A program made the translations under genes and the position numbers. A DNA stretch of 64,000 bases. It comes from Microbacteriaceae bacterium (GTDB lineage: Bacteria > Actinomycetota > Actinomycetes > Actinomycetales > Microbacteriaceae). Each line of letters starts with the position of its first letter. Position 1 is the stretch's first letter. The notes beneath the pieces are model-generated. The model ran no database searches. It was not told the origin of the DNA and worked only from the letters and a program-made list of their open reading frames with translations. The stretch covers positions 51,802-115,801 of the forward strand of contig JAODAT010000075.1 of NCBI GenBank assembly GCA_025463565.1. The letters are read 5' to 3'. Positions 1 through 9,043 of the stretch are shown one piece after another.

Positions 1-656
1 AGTCCGGTCTCGACACCGCCCGGGATGTCGACCGGGACGGTGCGACGGGCGCGCACGCGGCCTTGGCCCTGGCAGGTGGGGCACGGGTTGGGGATGACGG
101 TGCCGTAGCCACGGCAGGTTCCGCAGGGGCTCGAGGTCATGACATTGCCGAGCAGGCTGCGCACGGTGCGCTGGATCTGGCCGCTGCCGCGGCAGATGTC
201 GCAGGTGACCGGGGTGGTTCCCGGCGCGCAGCAGTCGCCGTGGCAGGTCTCGCACAGCACGGCTGTGTCGATCTCGATCTCGCGCTTCGTTCCGAAGACG
301 ATCTCGTCGAGATCCACCTCCACCCGCACCAAGGCATCCTGGCCACGCTCGCGTCGGGAGCGCGGGCCGCGGGTCTGCTGCCCGCCGCCGAAGAAGGTCT
401 CGAAGATGTCGCTGAAGCCGCCGAAGTTGCCGCCGCCTCCGCCGAACCCGGCCTGCGGCCCGAGGTCGTACTGCTCGCGCTGTTGCGGGTCTGACAGCAC
501 GTCATAGGCGTGCGTCACCAGCTTGAACCGCTCGGACGCGTCGGCGCCGGGGTTCACGTCGGGATGCAGCTCGCGCGCGAGGCGGCGATACGCCTTCTTG
601 ATCTCGTCCGTGGTCGCGCTGCGATCGACGCCGAGTACTTCGTAATGGTCAGCCAA
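1..656 (-). CDS. dnaJ: Chaperone DnaJ (C-terminal part beyond window)
   Basis: Hsp40 co-chaperone that delivers unfolded proteins to DnaK and stimulates its ATPase. About 218 residues are visible of a usual ~370. The J domain opens with ADHYEVLGV and contains LHPDVNP with the essential HPD. A glycine/phenylalanine-rich linker follows, then the cysteine-rich zinc region with [24 protein letters not shown] and CPTCQGQG. The first repeat ends in Cys instead of the usual Gly. The start is a TTG at 654-656 with AGGA eight bases upstream; no ATG fits. It lies 16 bases downstream of hrcA and is probably co-transcribed with it from the CIRCE promoter, so it should be heat-inducible. Only the substrate-binding C-terminal domain is missing, cut by the window edge. 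Confidence 0.95.
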   Translation of the reverse strand, partial: MADHYEVLGVDRSATTDEIKKAYRRLARELHPDVNPGADASERFKLVTHAYDVLSDPQQREQYDLGPQAGFGGGGGNFGGFSDIFETFFGGGQQTRGPRSRRERGQDALVRVEVDLDEIVFGTKREIEIDTAVLCETCHGDCCAPGTTPVTCDICRGSGQIQRTVRSLLGNVMTSSPCGTCRGYGTVIPNPCPTCQGQGRVRARRTVPVDIPGGVETG

Positions 657-672
657 GTGTGAGGTTCCTAAA

Positions 673-1695
673 TCAGTCCTCGCCGAGAAGGCGGGAGAGG
701 TAGCGGGCGACGGCGCGAACCGCCGCGATGTTGTTCGAATAGTCCATGCGCGTGGGGCCGATGACGCCGAGTTTCGACACCTCACCGCCACTCGCCGAAT
801 AGCCGGTCGCGAGCACCGAGGTCTCCCCCAGCCCGAACGACGCGTTCTCCTTGCCGATGCTCACCGAGAAGCCGTTCTGCTCAGGCTCCATCTCGCCGAA
901 CAGTCGGAGAAGCGTGACCTGCTCCTCGATCGCTTCGAGCACCGGATAGATGCTGCCGGTGAAGTCGTCTTCCGTGCGCACCAGGTTGGCTGTGCCGGCC
1001 ATCACCAGTCGTTCCTGCCGGTTCGCCAGCACCTGGTCCATCAGCGCGGCCGCAACCTGTTCGACCACTTTTCGCTGATGCTGGGCGAACTGCTGCGGCA
1101 GCGCGCCGAGCTTCTCTGCGGCCTCGGCCAGCCCGAGGCCTCCGAGCGCCGCATTGAGGCTGGTACGTAACTGCCTGAGGAACTCCTCATCGACGACCGC
1201 GTTCACGTCGATGAGCCGCTGCTCGACGCGACCGGTGTCGGTGATCAGCACCGTCATCATGCGCGTGGCGCTGAGGCTCACGAGTTCGATGTGCCGGATG
1301 CGGGATCGGCTGAGCGAGGGATATTGCACGAGAGCGACCTGGTGGGTCAGCTGGGAAAGCAGGCGAACGGTTCGGCTGAGCACCTCGTCGAGGTCGGTGG
1401 ATGAGCCGAGAAAGGTCTCGATGGCGGTGCGCTGGGCGGGGCTCAACGGCCGCAGGTCGGCGAGCTGGTTGACGAAGACCCGGTAGCCCTTGTCGGTGGG
1501 GATGCGACCCGACGAGGTGTGCGGGGCCGCGATCAGCTCCTCCTCTTCGAGGAGCGCCATGTCGTTGCGGATGGTCGCCGCCGACACGCCGAACGAGTGT
1601 CGATCGACGATCGACTTCGAGCCAACGGGCTCGCGGGAGGCGACGTAATCCTGCACGATGACCCGCAACACCTCGAGACTCCGCTCCGAGACCAC
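673..1695 (-). CDS. hrcA: Heat-inducible transcription repressor HrcA
   Basis: Repressor of class I heat-shock genes that binds CIRCE operators. The 340-residue length is normal for the family. Residues 1-75 form the winged helix-turn-helix with the typical [12 protein letters not shown] segment after it; the rest is the GAF-like and dimerisation part, ending in a [17 protein letters not shown] motif that is diagnostic for HrcA. The start is GTG at 1693-1695 with a GGAAGG ribosome site upstream. A CIRCE element lies 23 bases upstream of the start, so the gene should repress itself and the dnaJ that follows 16 bases downstream. The assignment is secure. Confidence 0.97.
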   Translation of the reverse strand: MVSERSLEVLRVIVQDYVASREPVGSKSIVDRHSFGVSAATIRNDMALLEEEELIAAPHTSSGRIPTDKGYRVFVNQLADLRPLSPAQRTAIETFLGSSTDLDEVLSRTVRLLSQLTHQVALVQYPSLSRSRIRHIELVSLSATRMMTVLITDTGRVEQRLIDVNAVVDEEFLRQLRTSLNAALGGLGLAEAAEKLGALPQQFAQHQRKVVEQVAAALMDQVLANRQERLVMAGTANLVRTEDDFTGSIYPVLEAIEEQVTLLRLFGEMEPEQNGFSVSIGKENASFGLGETSVLATGYSASGGEVSKLGVIGPTRMDYSNNIAAVRAVARYLSRLLGED

Positions 1696-1717
1696 CGCTC
1701 ACCGCCCTTCCACAGCC

Positions 1718-1744
1718 TTAGCACTCGACACACTCGACTGCTAA
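1718..1744 (-). promoter_or_regulatory. CIRCE operator
   Basis: TTAGCACTC, nine bases, then GACTGCTAA. This matches the CIRCE consensus TTAGCACTC-N9-GAGTGCTAA with one mismatch in the right half. It lies between the hrcA start and a good -10 box, the standard place for HrcA repression. Confidence 0.95.
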
Positions 1745-1749
1745 TTGTA
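1744..1749 (-). promoter_or_regulatory. -10 box of the hrcA-dnaJ promoter
   Basis: TACAAT on the minus strand, abutting the CIRCE element. The -35 region is weak (GGTGA-like). Transcription would start inside the CIRCE palindrome, so bound HrcA would block polymerase directly. Confidence 0.6.
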
Positions 1750-1910
1750 TCGCGAGATGGGACGACTCACCCATTGCACGCGGGGCAAATAAGGCGCTAC
1801 CTTATGGCTGTGCTTGCGCAGTGCCACCACATCGGGGGCCAGCACCGGCGCAGGCCCAAACTCTTTCCTGCTCCCCAGGACAGACCCGTTCACCTGAAAG
1901 GCATCGCACA

Positions 1911-2285
1911 ATGACCGAACCCACTCCCGCACCTGCAGCAGCCGCTCCGTTCACCGAGGCCGAGGACAAGCAGTACTCGATGCTGGCGACGTTCCTCAAC
2001 ATCATCCTTCTCATCCCGGGGCTCGTCTTCTACATCGCCTTCCGCACTCGTGGCCCGAAGATCGGCGAGCAGAGCAAGGAGAACCTGAACTGGACGATCA
2101 ACATCACGGCGCTCTACATCATCTGCTTCATCCTTGAGCTCATCCCGTTCATCGGCCTCCTGTTCCTGCTGCTCACCTTCGCGCTGGGCATCATCAACCT
2201 GATCTTCTCGATCCTCGGCGGCGTCAAGCTCAGCAACACGGGCGAGACCTACCGCTACCCGGTCAACATCCGCTGGATCAAGTAG
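1911..2285 (+). CDS. DUF4870 domain membrane protein
   Basis: Small integral membrane protein of 124 residues with no known biochemical role. An alanine/proline-rich N-terminus (residues 1-15) is followed by the DUF4870 core: a first hydrophobic helix near residues 25-45, a soluble stretch with QSKENLNWTIN, and two further helices, ending with the family-typical RYPVNIRWIK tail. The ATG at 1911 is preferred over upstream in-frame starts because of a GAAAGG ribosome site just before it and because the family begins here. A strong hairpin terminator follows at once. The next gene encodes a second DUF4870 protein, so this is a tandem pair of related but diverged genes. Confidence 0.85.
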   Translation: MTEPTPAPAAAAPFTEAEDKQYSMLATFLNIILLIPGLVFYIAFRTRGPKIGEQSKENLNWTINITALYIICFILELIPFIGLLFLLLTFALGIINLIFSILGGVKLSNTGETYRYPVNIRWIK

Positions 2286-2300
2286 TCGCTTTCTTCACCG

Positions 2301-2336
2301 CACGAGGCCCCGGAACCCAGGTTCCGGGGCCTCGTG
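2301..2336 (+). terminator. Strong hairpin terminator
   Basis: A perfect 17-bp inverted repeat (CACGAGGCCCCGGAACC and its complement) with a two-base centre lies 16 bases after the stop of the first DUF4870 gene. The T-tract after it is poor. It sits only 15 bases before the next start codon, so it separates the two related genes transcriptionally or attenuates the second. Confidence 0.8.
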
Positions 2337-2351
2337 CCGTTTAATGGAGCC

Positions 2352-2693
2352 ATGACAGACAACGCCATAACAGACAACGACAGCCGCCTCTGGGCGACGC
2401 TCATCCATCTCGGCGGCATCTTCTTCCACCTGGTTCCGGCGCTCATCGGCTTCGTCGTCCTCGGCGAACGTGGGGCCTTCATCCGCAATGAGACGCGCTC
2501 GGCCCTCAACTTCCAGCTGACGCTCCTGATCGGCTACGTCGTCGGCTTCTTCACCGTCTGGATCCTGGTCGGCTTCGTCGTGCTCTTCGTCGCGGTTGTG
2601 TTCAACATCGTCTTCAGCATCCTCGCCGCGATCTCGGCGTACCGCGGCGAGCACTGGGACTACCCGGTCTCGATCGCCTTCATCAAGGCCTAG
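2352..2693 (+). CDS. DUF4870 domain membrane protein, second copy
   Basis: A 113-residue membrane protein of the DUF4870 family, with about three hydrophobic segments and the conserved NFQLTLLIG core and YPVSIAFIKA tail. It is paralogous to the gene before it. The ATG at 2352 has GGAG close upstream and fits the family start (MTDNAITDNDS); an in-frame start at 2334 lies inside the upstream terminator and is unlikely. Its stop codon overlaps the convergent hemW stop by four bases. Function unknown; roles in membrane homeostasis are sometimes guessed but nothing here supports one. Confidence 0.85.
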   Translation: MTDNAITDNDSRLWATLIHLGGIFFHLVPALIGFVVLGERGAFIRNETRSALNFQLTLLIGYVVGFFTVWILVGFVVLFVAVVFNIVFSILAAISAYRGEHWDYPVSIAFIKA

Positions 2694-3910
2694 TCGCCCA
2701 ATAGGCGCCGCACCACGAGGTCGGCAAGAAGTCGTCCCCGCAGGGTGAGGGTCACTGTGCCGTGGAGTGCTTCGGCCGGTTCCACCAGTCCCTCGGCAAT
2801 CAGTCCGGCGACGGCGGTGCGCCCCGCCGGCTCGAGCTCGGACACCGCGAGCCCCTCCCGGATGCGCGAGCGCAGCAGCACTCGCTCCACCCGGCGCGTC
2901 TCGTCGTCCAGGGTCTCGCGGCCGGCGGCCGGGGACTGCCCGGCCAGAATGCGCTCGGCGTAGGCCGCCGGGTGCTTCACGTTCCACCAGCGCACACCGC
3001 CGATGTGGCTGTGGGCACCCGGCCCGATGCCCCACCAGTCGTGACCCTGCCAGTACGCGAGGTTGTGGCGAGAGGCGTGTTCCTCGGACCGTGACCAATT
3101 GCTCACCTCGTACCAGTCGAATCCCTCGTCGCCGAGGCGGGCATCCGCCAGTTCGTACATGTCGGCCTGCAGGTCGTCGTCCGGTTGCGCGATCTCGCCC
3201 CGCCTGATCTGTCGCGCCAGCTTTGTGCCGTTCTCGACGATGAGCGCGTATGCGGAGATATGGTCCGGCTGCTGCGCGAGCGCCATGTCGACGGATGTCG
3301 CCCAGTCGTCCAGCGACTCCCCCGGCGTCCCGTAGATGAGGTCAAGGCTCACCTGCAGGCCGGCATCCCGCGCCCACTCGACCACCAACGGGATTCGCGC
3401 GGGGTCGTGGGTGCGCTCCAGGGTTGCGAGCACGTGCGGCACAGCGGACTGCATGCCGAACGAGACCCGGGTGAAGCCGGCATCCGCGAGCCGGCGAAGA
3501 TACGCGGCGTCCACCGAGTCCGGGTTCGCCTCGGTTGTCACCTCGGCGCCAGGCGCGAGCCCCCACGCGGCGCGAACGGCGGCGAGCATGTCCGCCAGGT
3601 CGGACGACGGAAGCATCGTGGGCGTGCCGCCGCCGAAGAACACCGTCGAGACCTCGCGCTGCGGCAGATCGCCGAGCACGCGAGTGGCAAACGCCACCTC
3701 GGTGATGGCCTGGCCTGAGTAGTCGGAGCGCGAGACCCCGCGCAGCTCCTCCGCCGTGTATGTGTTGAAGTCGCAATACCCGCATCGAACCCGGCAGAAC
3801 GGCACGTGCAGGTAGACGCCGAAGTTGCGCGTCTCCGCGCCAACGGCGACGGATGCCGGCAATGCCCCGTCGAGCGGTGCCGGGTCGGCGATCGGCAGGG
3901 CGCTGGGCAT
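2690..3910 (-). CDS. hemW: HemW-type radical SAM protein
   Basis: Radical SAM protein related to oxygen-independent coproporphyrinogen III oxidase. The family member HemW is now regarded as a haem chaperone rather than the oxidase. The 406-residue protein carries the iron-sulfur motif C39-x3-C43-x2-C46 followed by DF, the glycine-rich FFGGGTPT SAM loop near residue 92 and the HemN C-terminal domain from about residue 290. The fourth cysteine of true HemN (CxxxCxxCxC) is replaced by Phe, which points to HemW. GGGAG lies eight bases before the ATG. It is often found near hrcA-dnaJ and lepA in bacteria, as here. Confidence 0.92.
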   Translation of the reverse strand: MPSALPIADPAPLDGALPASVAVGAETRNFGVYLHVPFCRVRCGYCDFNTYTAEELRGVSRSDYSGQAITEVAFATRVLGDLPQREVSTVFFGGGTPTMLPSSDLADMLAAVRAAWGLAPGAEVTTEANPDSVDAAYLRRLADAGFTRVSFGMQSAVPHVLATLERTHDPARIPLVVEWARDAGLQVSLDLIYGTPGESLDDWATSVDMALAQQPDHISAYALIVENGTKLARQIRRGEIAQPDDDLQADMYELADARLGDEGFDWYEVSNWSRSEEHASRHNLAYWQGHDWWGIGPGAHSHIGGVRWWNVKHPAAYAERILAGQSPAAGRETLDDETRRVERVLLRSRIREGLAVSELEPAGRTAVAGLIAEGLVEPAEALHGTVTLTLRGRLLADLVVRRLLGD

Positions 3911-3928
3911 CCCGCAATTCTCCCAGTG

Positions 3929-4585
3929 TTAGGAGAGCTGCCCGGACAGTGTGGCGAAATAGCGGCGGGTGTAGAAGGCCTGCGACACCCGCAGCACCGG
4001 GTAGACGACCCACCAGAACCGGCTGGCCGGGCGCGAGAATGCCCGGATCTCGAGCCAGACCGAGCCGTCCTCCGTGCGGTCGACGACGAACGACTCCTCG
4101 CCGTCCTCCGGATGCCCGCGCAGCGTGCCGTAGGCGAATCCCTTGCGGTTCGGCTCGTCGATGACGTAGACCACTCGCGCCGGCGCCTTCACCCGGAACG
4201 GCCCAAACGGAACGCCGAGCAGCGCGGTGTCACCCGGCGCCACGAAGGCCACGCCATCGGGACCGAAGGTGTGCTCCCCGTCGGTGTCGATCGACGAGGG
4301 GGTGATCGGCTCCCCCGTCTCGTCGAAAGAGACCGGCATATAGGTGAGCTCGCTCACCTCGGTCGGCGATTCCGTGAGTTCCACCTTGAAACCGGCGCGG
4401 CGCTGGATGCCCCAGGTGAGGATCTCCGTGCAGGCGTAGCGCCAGCGAGCGTCGCCGTGCCCGATACGGGTGCGCTCGGAGAACGGACGGTACCCGGCGG
4501 GCGGGTACGTCATGAGGTCTGGGGCCTGGGTGGCGCCGACGGCGCCGTAGCTGACCGGGCGCTCCCAGAGGGCGAGAGCGGACAT
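3929..4585 (-). CDS. DUF1990 family protein
   Basis: A soluble 218-residue protein of the DUF1990 family, common in Actinobacteria and plants, without an assigned reaction. The family hallmarks are visible: the aromatic N-terminus with YGAVGAT, the RTRIGHGDARW motif near residue 40, and a C-terminal half with GTLRGHPEDGEESF and FSRPASRFWW, which resembles a START-like lipid-binding fold. It lies between hemW (18-base gap, same strand) and a long acyl-CoA dehydrogenase (57-base gap). No signal peptide or membrane helix is seen. Confidence 0.85.
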   Translation of the reverse strand: MSALALWERPVSYGAVGATQAPDLMTYPPAGYRPFSERTRIGHGDARWRYACTEILTWGIQRRAGFKVELTESPTEVSELTYMPVSFDETGEPITPSSIDTDGEHTFGPDGVAFVAPGDTALLGVPFGPFRVKAPARVVYVIDEPNRKGFAYGTLRGHPEDGEESFVVDRTEDGSVWLEIRAFSRPASRFWWVVYPVLRVSQAFYTRRYFATLSGQLS

Positions 4586-4642
4586 GTCGCCATTTTACGG
4601 CGATGTCCTCACTTATGCCGACCGGGAGCTACCGGTTGACAG

Positions 4643-6418
4643 CTAGACCCCCAAAAGCTGCTTCGCGTCGAGGGCGAACAGGTCGTCCGATCCCGCGGTC
4701 GCTGCGCCGAACAGGCCGCCGGCCTGCGGCAGCAACTGCTCGGCGAAGAAGCGGGCGAGCACGAGCTGCTGCTCCGCCTGCGAGGCGTCGTCCAGGGTCG
4801 CAGCGACGACAGCCGACTTGGCGAGAAGCCAGCCGCCGACGATGAGCCCCCACATGCGCTGGTACGGCGACGAGCCGGACAGGATCGCGTTCGGGTCTTT
4901 CTGGCCGGTGCGCAGCATCCACTCGGTCGTCTTCTGCAGAATGTCGAACTGGGTTCCGAGCTCCGCGCGCATGCTCGCGAAGCCGTCGCCGGCGGCGTCG
5001 AGCTGAGGCAGGATCTCGCGCATCTGGTCGATGAACTCCAGGAACGAGGCGCCGCTGCGAACACCGAGCTTGCGGCCGACGAGGTCCGCCGCCTGGATGC
5101 CGTTCGTGCCCTCGTAGATGGGGGTGATGCGCACGTCGCGGTAGTGCTGCGCGGCGCCGGTCTCCTCGATGAAGCCCATGCCGCCGAAGCACTGCAGCGC
5201 GAGCGACGAGACCTCGACGCCCATGTCGGTGCCGAACGCCTTGCAGATCGGGGTGAGCAGGCCGACGATCTCGGATGCCCGGGTGCGGCGTGCGTCGTCC
5301 GTGTCGTGGGTCGAGTGGTCGATTTGCACGGCGTTGAACAGCATCATGCGGCGCATCGCTGCGAGGTAGGCCTTCTGCGTGAGCAGCAGGCGGCGAACGT
5401 CGGGGAAGTCGATGATCGGTGAGTCCTCGGTCGCGCCGATCGCGCGCCCCTGCTTGCGCTCCTGCGCGTATGCGAGGGCACCCTGATAGGCGCGCTCCCC
5501 GATCGACAGTCCCTGGAGACCGACCGACAGCCGGGCGCTGTTCATCATGACGAACATGATGCGCATGCCGAGGTTCTCTTCACCGATGAGGTAGCCGGTC
5601 GCGTTGTCGTACTCGAGAACGCACGTCGGCGACGCGTGGATGCCGAGCTTGTGCTCGAGCGACAGCAGGTTGACGCCGTTTTTCTCGCCCGGGGTGCCGT
5701 CCTCCTTGAGGTGGTACTTCGGCACGATGAAGCACGAGATGCCGCGGGTGCCGGCGGGAGCGCCGGGCGTGCGCGCGAGCACCAGGTGCACGATCTGCTC
5801 GGCCATGTCGTGCTCGCCGTATGTAATGAAGATCTTCTGGCCGCTGATGGCGAAACTGCCGTCGCCGTTCGGGACGGCCTTCGTGACCAGGGCGCCGACA
5901 TCCGACCCCGCCTGCGGCTCGGTGAGGTTCATGGTGCCGGTCCATTTGCCGGAGATCATGTTCGGCAGGTAGGTGTTCTTCTGCTCGTCGCTGCCATAGT
6001 GCAGCAGCGCGTCGATCGCGCCCTGGGTGAGCAGCGGGCACAGGGCGAATGCCATGTTGGAAGTGCCCATGATCTCCTGGATGGCGAGACCGACCGACCA
6101 CGGGAAGCCGCCGCCGTCGTACTCTTCCGGGAACGGCACCGAGCCCCACCCGGCGTCGACGTACTTCGCGTACGCCTCCTTGAAGCCGGTCGGCGTCACG
6201 ACGGAGCCATCGGGCTGGCGAACCGAGCCTTCGACATCTCCGGCACGGTTGGTGGGTGCGACCGTCTCGACCATGAAGTCCGCGCACTCCTCGAGGAGCC
6301 CTTTGACGGTGTCGAGGTCGGCGTGCTCGTAACCGGGCAGCGCGGCGACCTCCTGATAACCGACCACATGCTCGAGAACGAAGCCGAGATCGGACAGGGG
6401 TGGACGATATTCGCTCAT
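4643..6418 (-). CDS. Acyl-CoA dehydrogenase, long form with C-terminal domain
   Basis: FAD enzyme that inserts a 2,3-double bond into an acyl-CoA, passing electrons to ETF. At 591 residues it belongs to the long group with an extra C-terminal domain (about residues 465-585), related to DmdC and some FadE proteins. N-terminal, beta-barrel (MNLTEPQAGSDVGALVTKA) and C-terminal helical domains appear in order. The probable catalytic base is E436 in YEGTNGIQ. The substrate is unknown; medium to long chain is likely. Two perfect palindromes lie 29-93 bases upstream of the start and may bind a fatty-acid regulator. It is monocistronic as far as visible. Confidence 0.93.
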   Translation of the reverse strand: MSEYRPPLSDLGFVLEHVVGYQEVAALPGYEHADLDTVKGLLEECADFMVETVAPTNRAGDVEGSVRQPDGSVVTPTGFKEAYAKYVDAGWGSVPFPEEYDGGGFPWSVGLAIQEIMGTSNMAFALCPLLTQGAIDALLHYGSDEQKNTYLPNMISGKWTGTMNLTEPQAGSDVGALVTKAVPNGDGSFAISGQKIFITYGEHDMAEQIVHLVLARTPGAPAGTRGISCFIVPKYHLKEDGTPGEKNGVNLLSLEHKLGIHASPTCVLEYDNATGYLIGEENLGMRIMFVMMNSARLSVGLQGLSIGERAYQGALAYAQERKQGRAIGATEDSPIIDFPDVRRLLLTQKAYLAAMRRMMLFNAVQIDHSTHDTDDARRTRASEIVGLLTPICKAFGTDMGVEVSSLALQCFGGMGFIEETGAAQHYRDVRITPIYEGTNGIQAADLVGRKLGVRSGASFLEFIDQMREILPQLDAAGDGFASMRAELGTQFDILQKTTEWMLRTGQKDPNAILSGSSPYQRMWGLIVGGWLLAKSAVVAATLDDASQAEQQLVLARFFAEQLLPQAGGLFGAATAGSDDLFALDAKQLLGV

Positions 6419-6446
6419 GAATCGAAGCGTAGTCGGGCTCGCGCAA

Positions 6447-6511
6447 CGGTTCTAACCGGTTGACGTGTGCCACAACGCAACGCCTGCGAACGCTATTGGC
6501 ATTGTGCCAAT
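6447..6511. promoter_or_regulatory. Two palindromes upstream of the acyl-CoA dehydrogenase
   Basis: CGGTT-CT-AACCG at 6447-6458 and ATTGGCA-TTG-TGCCAAT at 6495-6511 are both perfect inverted repeats. They sit 29 and 77 bases upstream of the dehydrogenase start. They look like repressor or activator sites, but which protein binds is unknown. Confidence 0.4.
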
Positions 6512-6534
6512 TGGCTAGAGCGTGCACCTGCTAC

Positions 6535-6632
6535 TTCGGAAATTCAGGACTTTGGTCGAGTCCCGAAAGCCGGATGCCCGGCTTCCCGGGTCGCCTGGAA
6601 ATCGCGAGTGACCAAAGTCCTGAATTTCCGAA
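6535..6632. repeat. 98-bp palindromic element with 23-bp perfect arms
   Basis: A 23-bp arm (6535-6557, containing GGAAATTCAGGACTTTGGTC) is repeated exactly in reverse complement at 6610-6632. Between them lies a second, smaller palindrome around GCCGG-ATG-CCCGGC. It lies between the convergently unrelated TM2 gene tail and the dehydrogenase promoter. It has the shape of a repetitive extragenic palindrome or a transposase-less mobile element; there is no gene inside. Only one copy was noticed in the window. Confidence 0.65.
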
Positions 6633-6690
6633 TGCGGCGGCGCGAAGTCGTCGGTTCGGAACAACTGACTCACTCCATCGGGCGCTTCGG

Positions 6691-7023
6691 CTACTCCCAG
6701 CGCGTGACGGGAAGCCCATCACCGTCGTGCGCGGAGCCGGCCAGGATGATGATCCAGTCGATGAGCGGCCAGATTCCCGCAGTGGCCCAGCCGAGGAGCA
6801 GTTTCGCAACGCCCATCCCGATGTTGCCGAGATAGAAACGGTCAACGCCGAGACCCCCGAGGAAGAATCCGAGAATGGATGCGACGGTACGGCTCTTCGG
6901 CGAGACCGCTCCCGCGTAGCGCACCAGCGGCCGCGACTCGACGTAGCTCGTGCCATCCCACCAGTGCTCGAGTGCGGGATTGCTTGGATCGGTGTACCAG
7001 CCGGGAGGCGCGGTGTTCGTCAT
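6691..7023 (-). CDS. DUF2510-TM2 domain membrane protein
   Basis: A 110-residue protein with an N-terminal DUF2510 motif (PPGWYTDPSNPALEHWWDG, residues 6-24) that is typical of actinobacterial membrane proteins. A TM2 domain follows from about residue 42, with the conserved GGLGVDRFYLGNIGMGVAKL, two membrane helices and the connecting WPLIDWIIIL. The role of TM2 proteins in bacteria is unknown. The start ATG is at 7021-7023. It is flanked on both sides by inverted repeats (6535-6632 and 7058-7114) and seems to be a single-gene unit. Confidence 0.85.
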   Translation of the reverse strand: MTNTAPPGWYTDPSNPALEHWWDGTSYVESRPLVRYAGAVSPKSRTVASILGFFLGGLGVDRFYLGNIGMGVAKLLLGWATAGIWPLIDWIIILAGSAHDGDGLPVTRWE

Positions 7024-7057
7024 CTCGCCATGCTACGGCGTGGGCACCTATCAGCCA

Positions 7058-7114
7058 CGAGAGTCGCCAAATTGTCCGTGCCACATACCTCTAGGGGCCA
7101 TTTGGCAACTCTCG
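7058..7114. repeat. Imperfect inverted repeat between TM2 gene and lepA
   Basis: CGAGAGTCGCCAAAT at 7058-7072 pairs with ATTTGGCAACTCTCG at 7100-7114 (14 of 15 positions). The spacer is 27 bases. It lies between the lepA stop and the TM2 promoter region on the same strand, so it could be the lepA terminator, a regulatory site, or a dispersed palindrome. Confidence 0.5.
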
Positions 7115-7141
7115 CGACCTGGTGGCCGAAAGAGCCTAGGG

Positions 7142-9022
7142 CTACTTCTTTTCCTTCTTCACCTCGGTGTCGCCCGACAGCGCGGCGATGAACGCCTCTT
7201 GCGGGACCTCGACGCGACCCACCATCTTCATGCGCTTCTTGCCCTCTTTCTGCTTCTCGAGCAGTTTGCGCTTGCGGGTGATGTCACCGCCGTAACACTT
7301 GGCGAGCACGTCTTTGCGCATCGCGCTGATCGACTCGCGCGCGATGATGCGAGCACCGATCGCCGCCTGGATCGGCACCTCGAACTGCTGGCGCGGGATG
7401 AGTTTCTTGAGGCGCTCCGTCATCAGAAGCCCGTACGCGTACGCCTTCTCGCGGTGCACGATGGCGGAGAACGCGTCGACCGCTTCGCCCTGCAACAGGA
7501 TGTCGACCTTCACGAGGTCGGCCTCCTGGTCGCCGGACGGTTCGTAGTCGAGAGACGCATAGCCGGCGGTCTTGCTCTTCAGCTGGTCGAAGAAGTCGAA
7601 CACGATCTCGCCGAGCGGCATCGTGTAACGGATCTCAACCCGGTCTTCGCCGAAGTACTCCATGCCCAGCAGCGTGCCCCGGCGTCCCTGGCAGAGCTCC
7701 ATGATCGTGCCCACGTAGTCCTTGGGCGCGAGGATCGCGGCCTTCACCATCGGCTCGGTGACCGTAGCGATCTTGGTGCCGGACGGGAACTCGCTCGGGT
7801 TGGTGACCGTGTACTGCTTCTTGTCCTCTGTCGTGACCTCGTAAGTCACTGAGGGGGCGGTCGCGATCAGGTCGAGACCGAACTCGCGCTCCAGGCGCTC
7901 GGTGATGATCTCGAGGTGCAGCAGGCCGAGGAATCCGCAGCGGAAACCGAAGCCGAGAGCGACCGAGGTCTCCGGCTCGTAGTTGAGGGAAGCATCCGAC
8001 AGTTTCAGCTTGTCGAGCGCCTCGCGCAGGATTGGGTAGTCGCTGCCGTCGATCGGGTACAGCCCCGAGAACACCATCGGCTTCGGGTCGGTGTATCCGG
8101 GCAGCGCCTTGGTCGACGGTTTCTGCGCGTTGGTGACCGTGTCGCCCACCTTCGACTGGCGAACGTCTTTCACGCCGGTGATCAGGTAGCCAACCTCGCC
8201 TACGCCCAGGCCCTTGGTGGGGGTCGGCTCCGGTGAGCTCACGCCGATCTCGAGCAGTTCGTGGATGGCGCGGGTCGACATCATCTGCACCCGCTCACGC
8301 GGCGAGAGCGAGCCGTCGATCATGCGCACATAGGTGATGACGCCGCGGTACGAGTCGTAGACGGAGTCGAAGATCATCGCTCGCGCGGGAGCCTTCGGGT
8401 CGCCCTGCGGCGCGGGAATCAGCCGCACGACCTCGTCGAGCAGCTCCTCGACGCCCATTCCCGTCTTGCCCGAGACGCGAAGAACGTCTTCCGGCTTGCC
8501 GCCGATGAGACCGGCCAGCTCCTTCGCGTACTTCTCCGGGTCGGCGGCCGGCAGGTCGATCTTGTTGAGCACCGGGATGATGGTGAGGTCGTTGTCGAGC
8601 GCCAGGTACAGGTTCGCGAGCGTCTGCGCCTCGATGCCCTGGGCGGCGTCCACCAGGAGGATCGCGCCCTCGCAGGCGGCGAGCGAGCGCGACACCTCGT
8701 AGGTGAAGTCGACGTGCCCGGGGGTGTCGATCATGTTCAGCGCGTAGGTCTGGCTTGCGCCTGAAGAATCGGAGAAGGCCCACGGCATCCGCACGGCCTG
8801 GCTCTTGATGGTGATGCCGCGCTCGCGCTCGATGTCCATGCGGTCGAGGTACTGGGCGCGCATGTCGCGGTCGCTGACCACGCCGGTGATGCCCAGCATG
8901 CGATCGGCGAGGGTCGACTTGCCATGGTCGATGTGCGCGATGATGCAGAAGTTGCGGATGAAGGCGGGGTCGGTGGATGCCGGCTGGAGGGCCTTGGATG
9001 CGCGCGGGGACATTTGACACAT
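7142..9022 (-). CDS. lepA: Elongation factor 4 (LepA)
   Basis: Ribosome-bound GTPase that back-translocates or remodels stalled ribosomes. The product is about 620 residues. The G1 loop AHIDHGKST spans residues 29-37, followed by DTPGHVDF (G3) and NKIDLP (G4). EF-G-like domains and the LepA-specific C-terminal domain follow, with [21 protein letters not shown] and a lysine-rich end. Two starts are possible: ATG at 9020-9022 or the fourth codon ATG at 9011-9013; the first has GGGA only two bases upstream, so the second may be the real one. Product identity is certain. Confidence 0.97.
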   Translation of the reverse strand: MCQMSPRASKALQPASTDPAFIRNFCIIAHIDHGKSTLADRMLGITGVVSDRDMRAQYLDRMDIERERGITIKSQAVRMPWAFSDSSGASQTYALNMIDTPGHVDFTYEVSRSLAACEGAILLVDAAQGIEAQTLANLYLALDNDLTIIPVLNKIDLPAADPEKYAKELAGLIGGKPEDVLRVSGKTGMGVEELLDEVVRLIPAPQGDPKAPARAMIFDSVYDSYRGVITYVRMIDGSLSPRERVQMMSTRAIHELLEIGVSSPEPTPTKGLGVGEVGYLITGVKDVRQSKVGDTVTNAQKPSTKALPGYTDPKPMVFSGLYPIDGSDYPILREALDKLKLSDASLNYEPETSVALGFGFRCGFLGLLHLEIITERLEREFGLDLIATAPSVTYEVTTEDKKQYTVTNPSEFPSGTKIATVTEPMVKAAILAPKDYVGTIMELCQGRRGTLLGMEYFGEDRVEIRYTMPLGEIVFDFFDQLKSKTAGYASLDYEPSGDQEADLVKVDILLQGEAVDAFSAIVHREKAYAYGLLMTERLKKLIPRQQFEVPIQAAIGARIIARESISAMRKDVLAKCYGGDITRKRKLLEKQKEGKKRMKMVGRVEVPQEAFIAALSGDTEVKKEKK

Positions 9023-9043
9023 TGTCCCATGAGGGAAGCCCGG

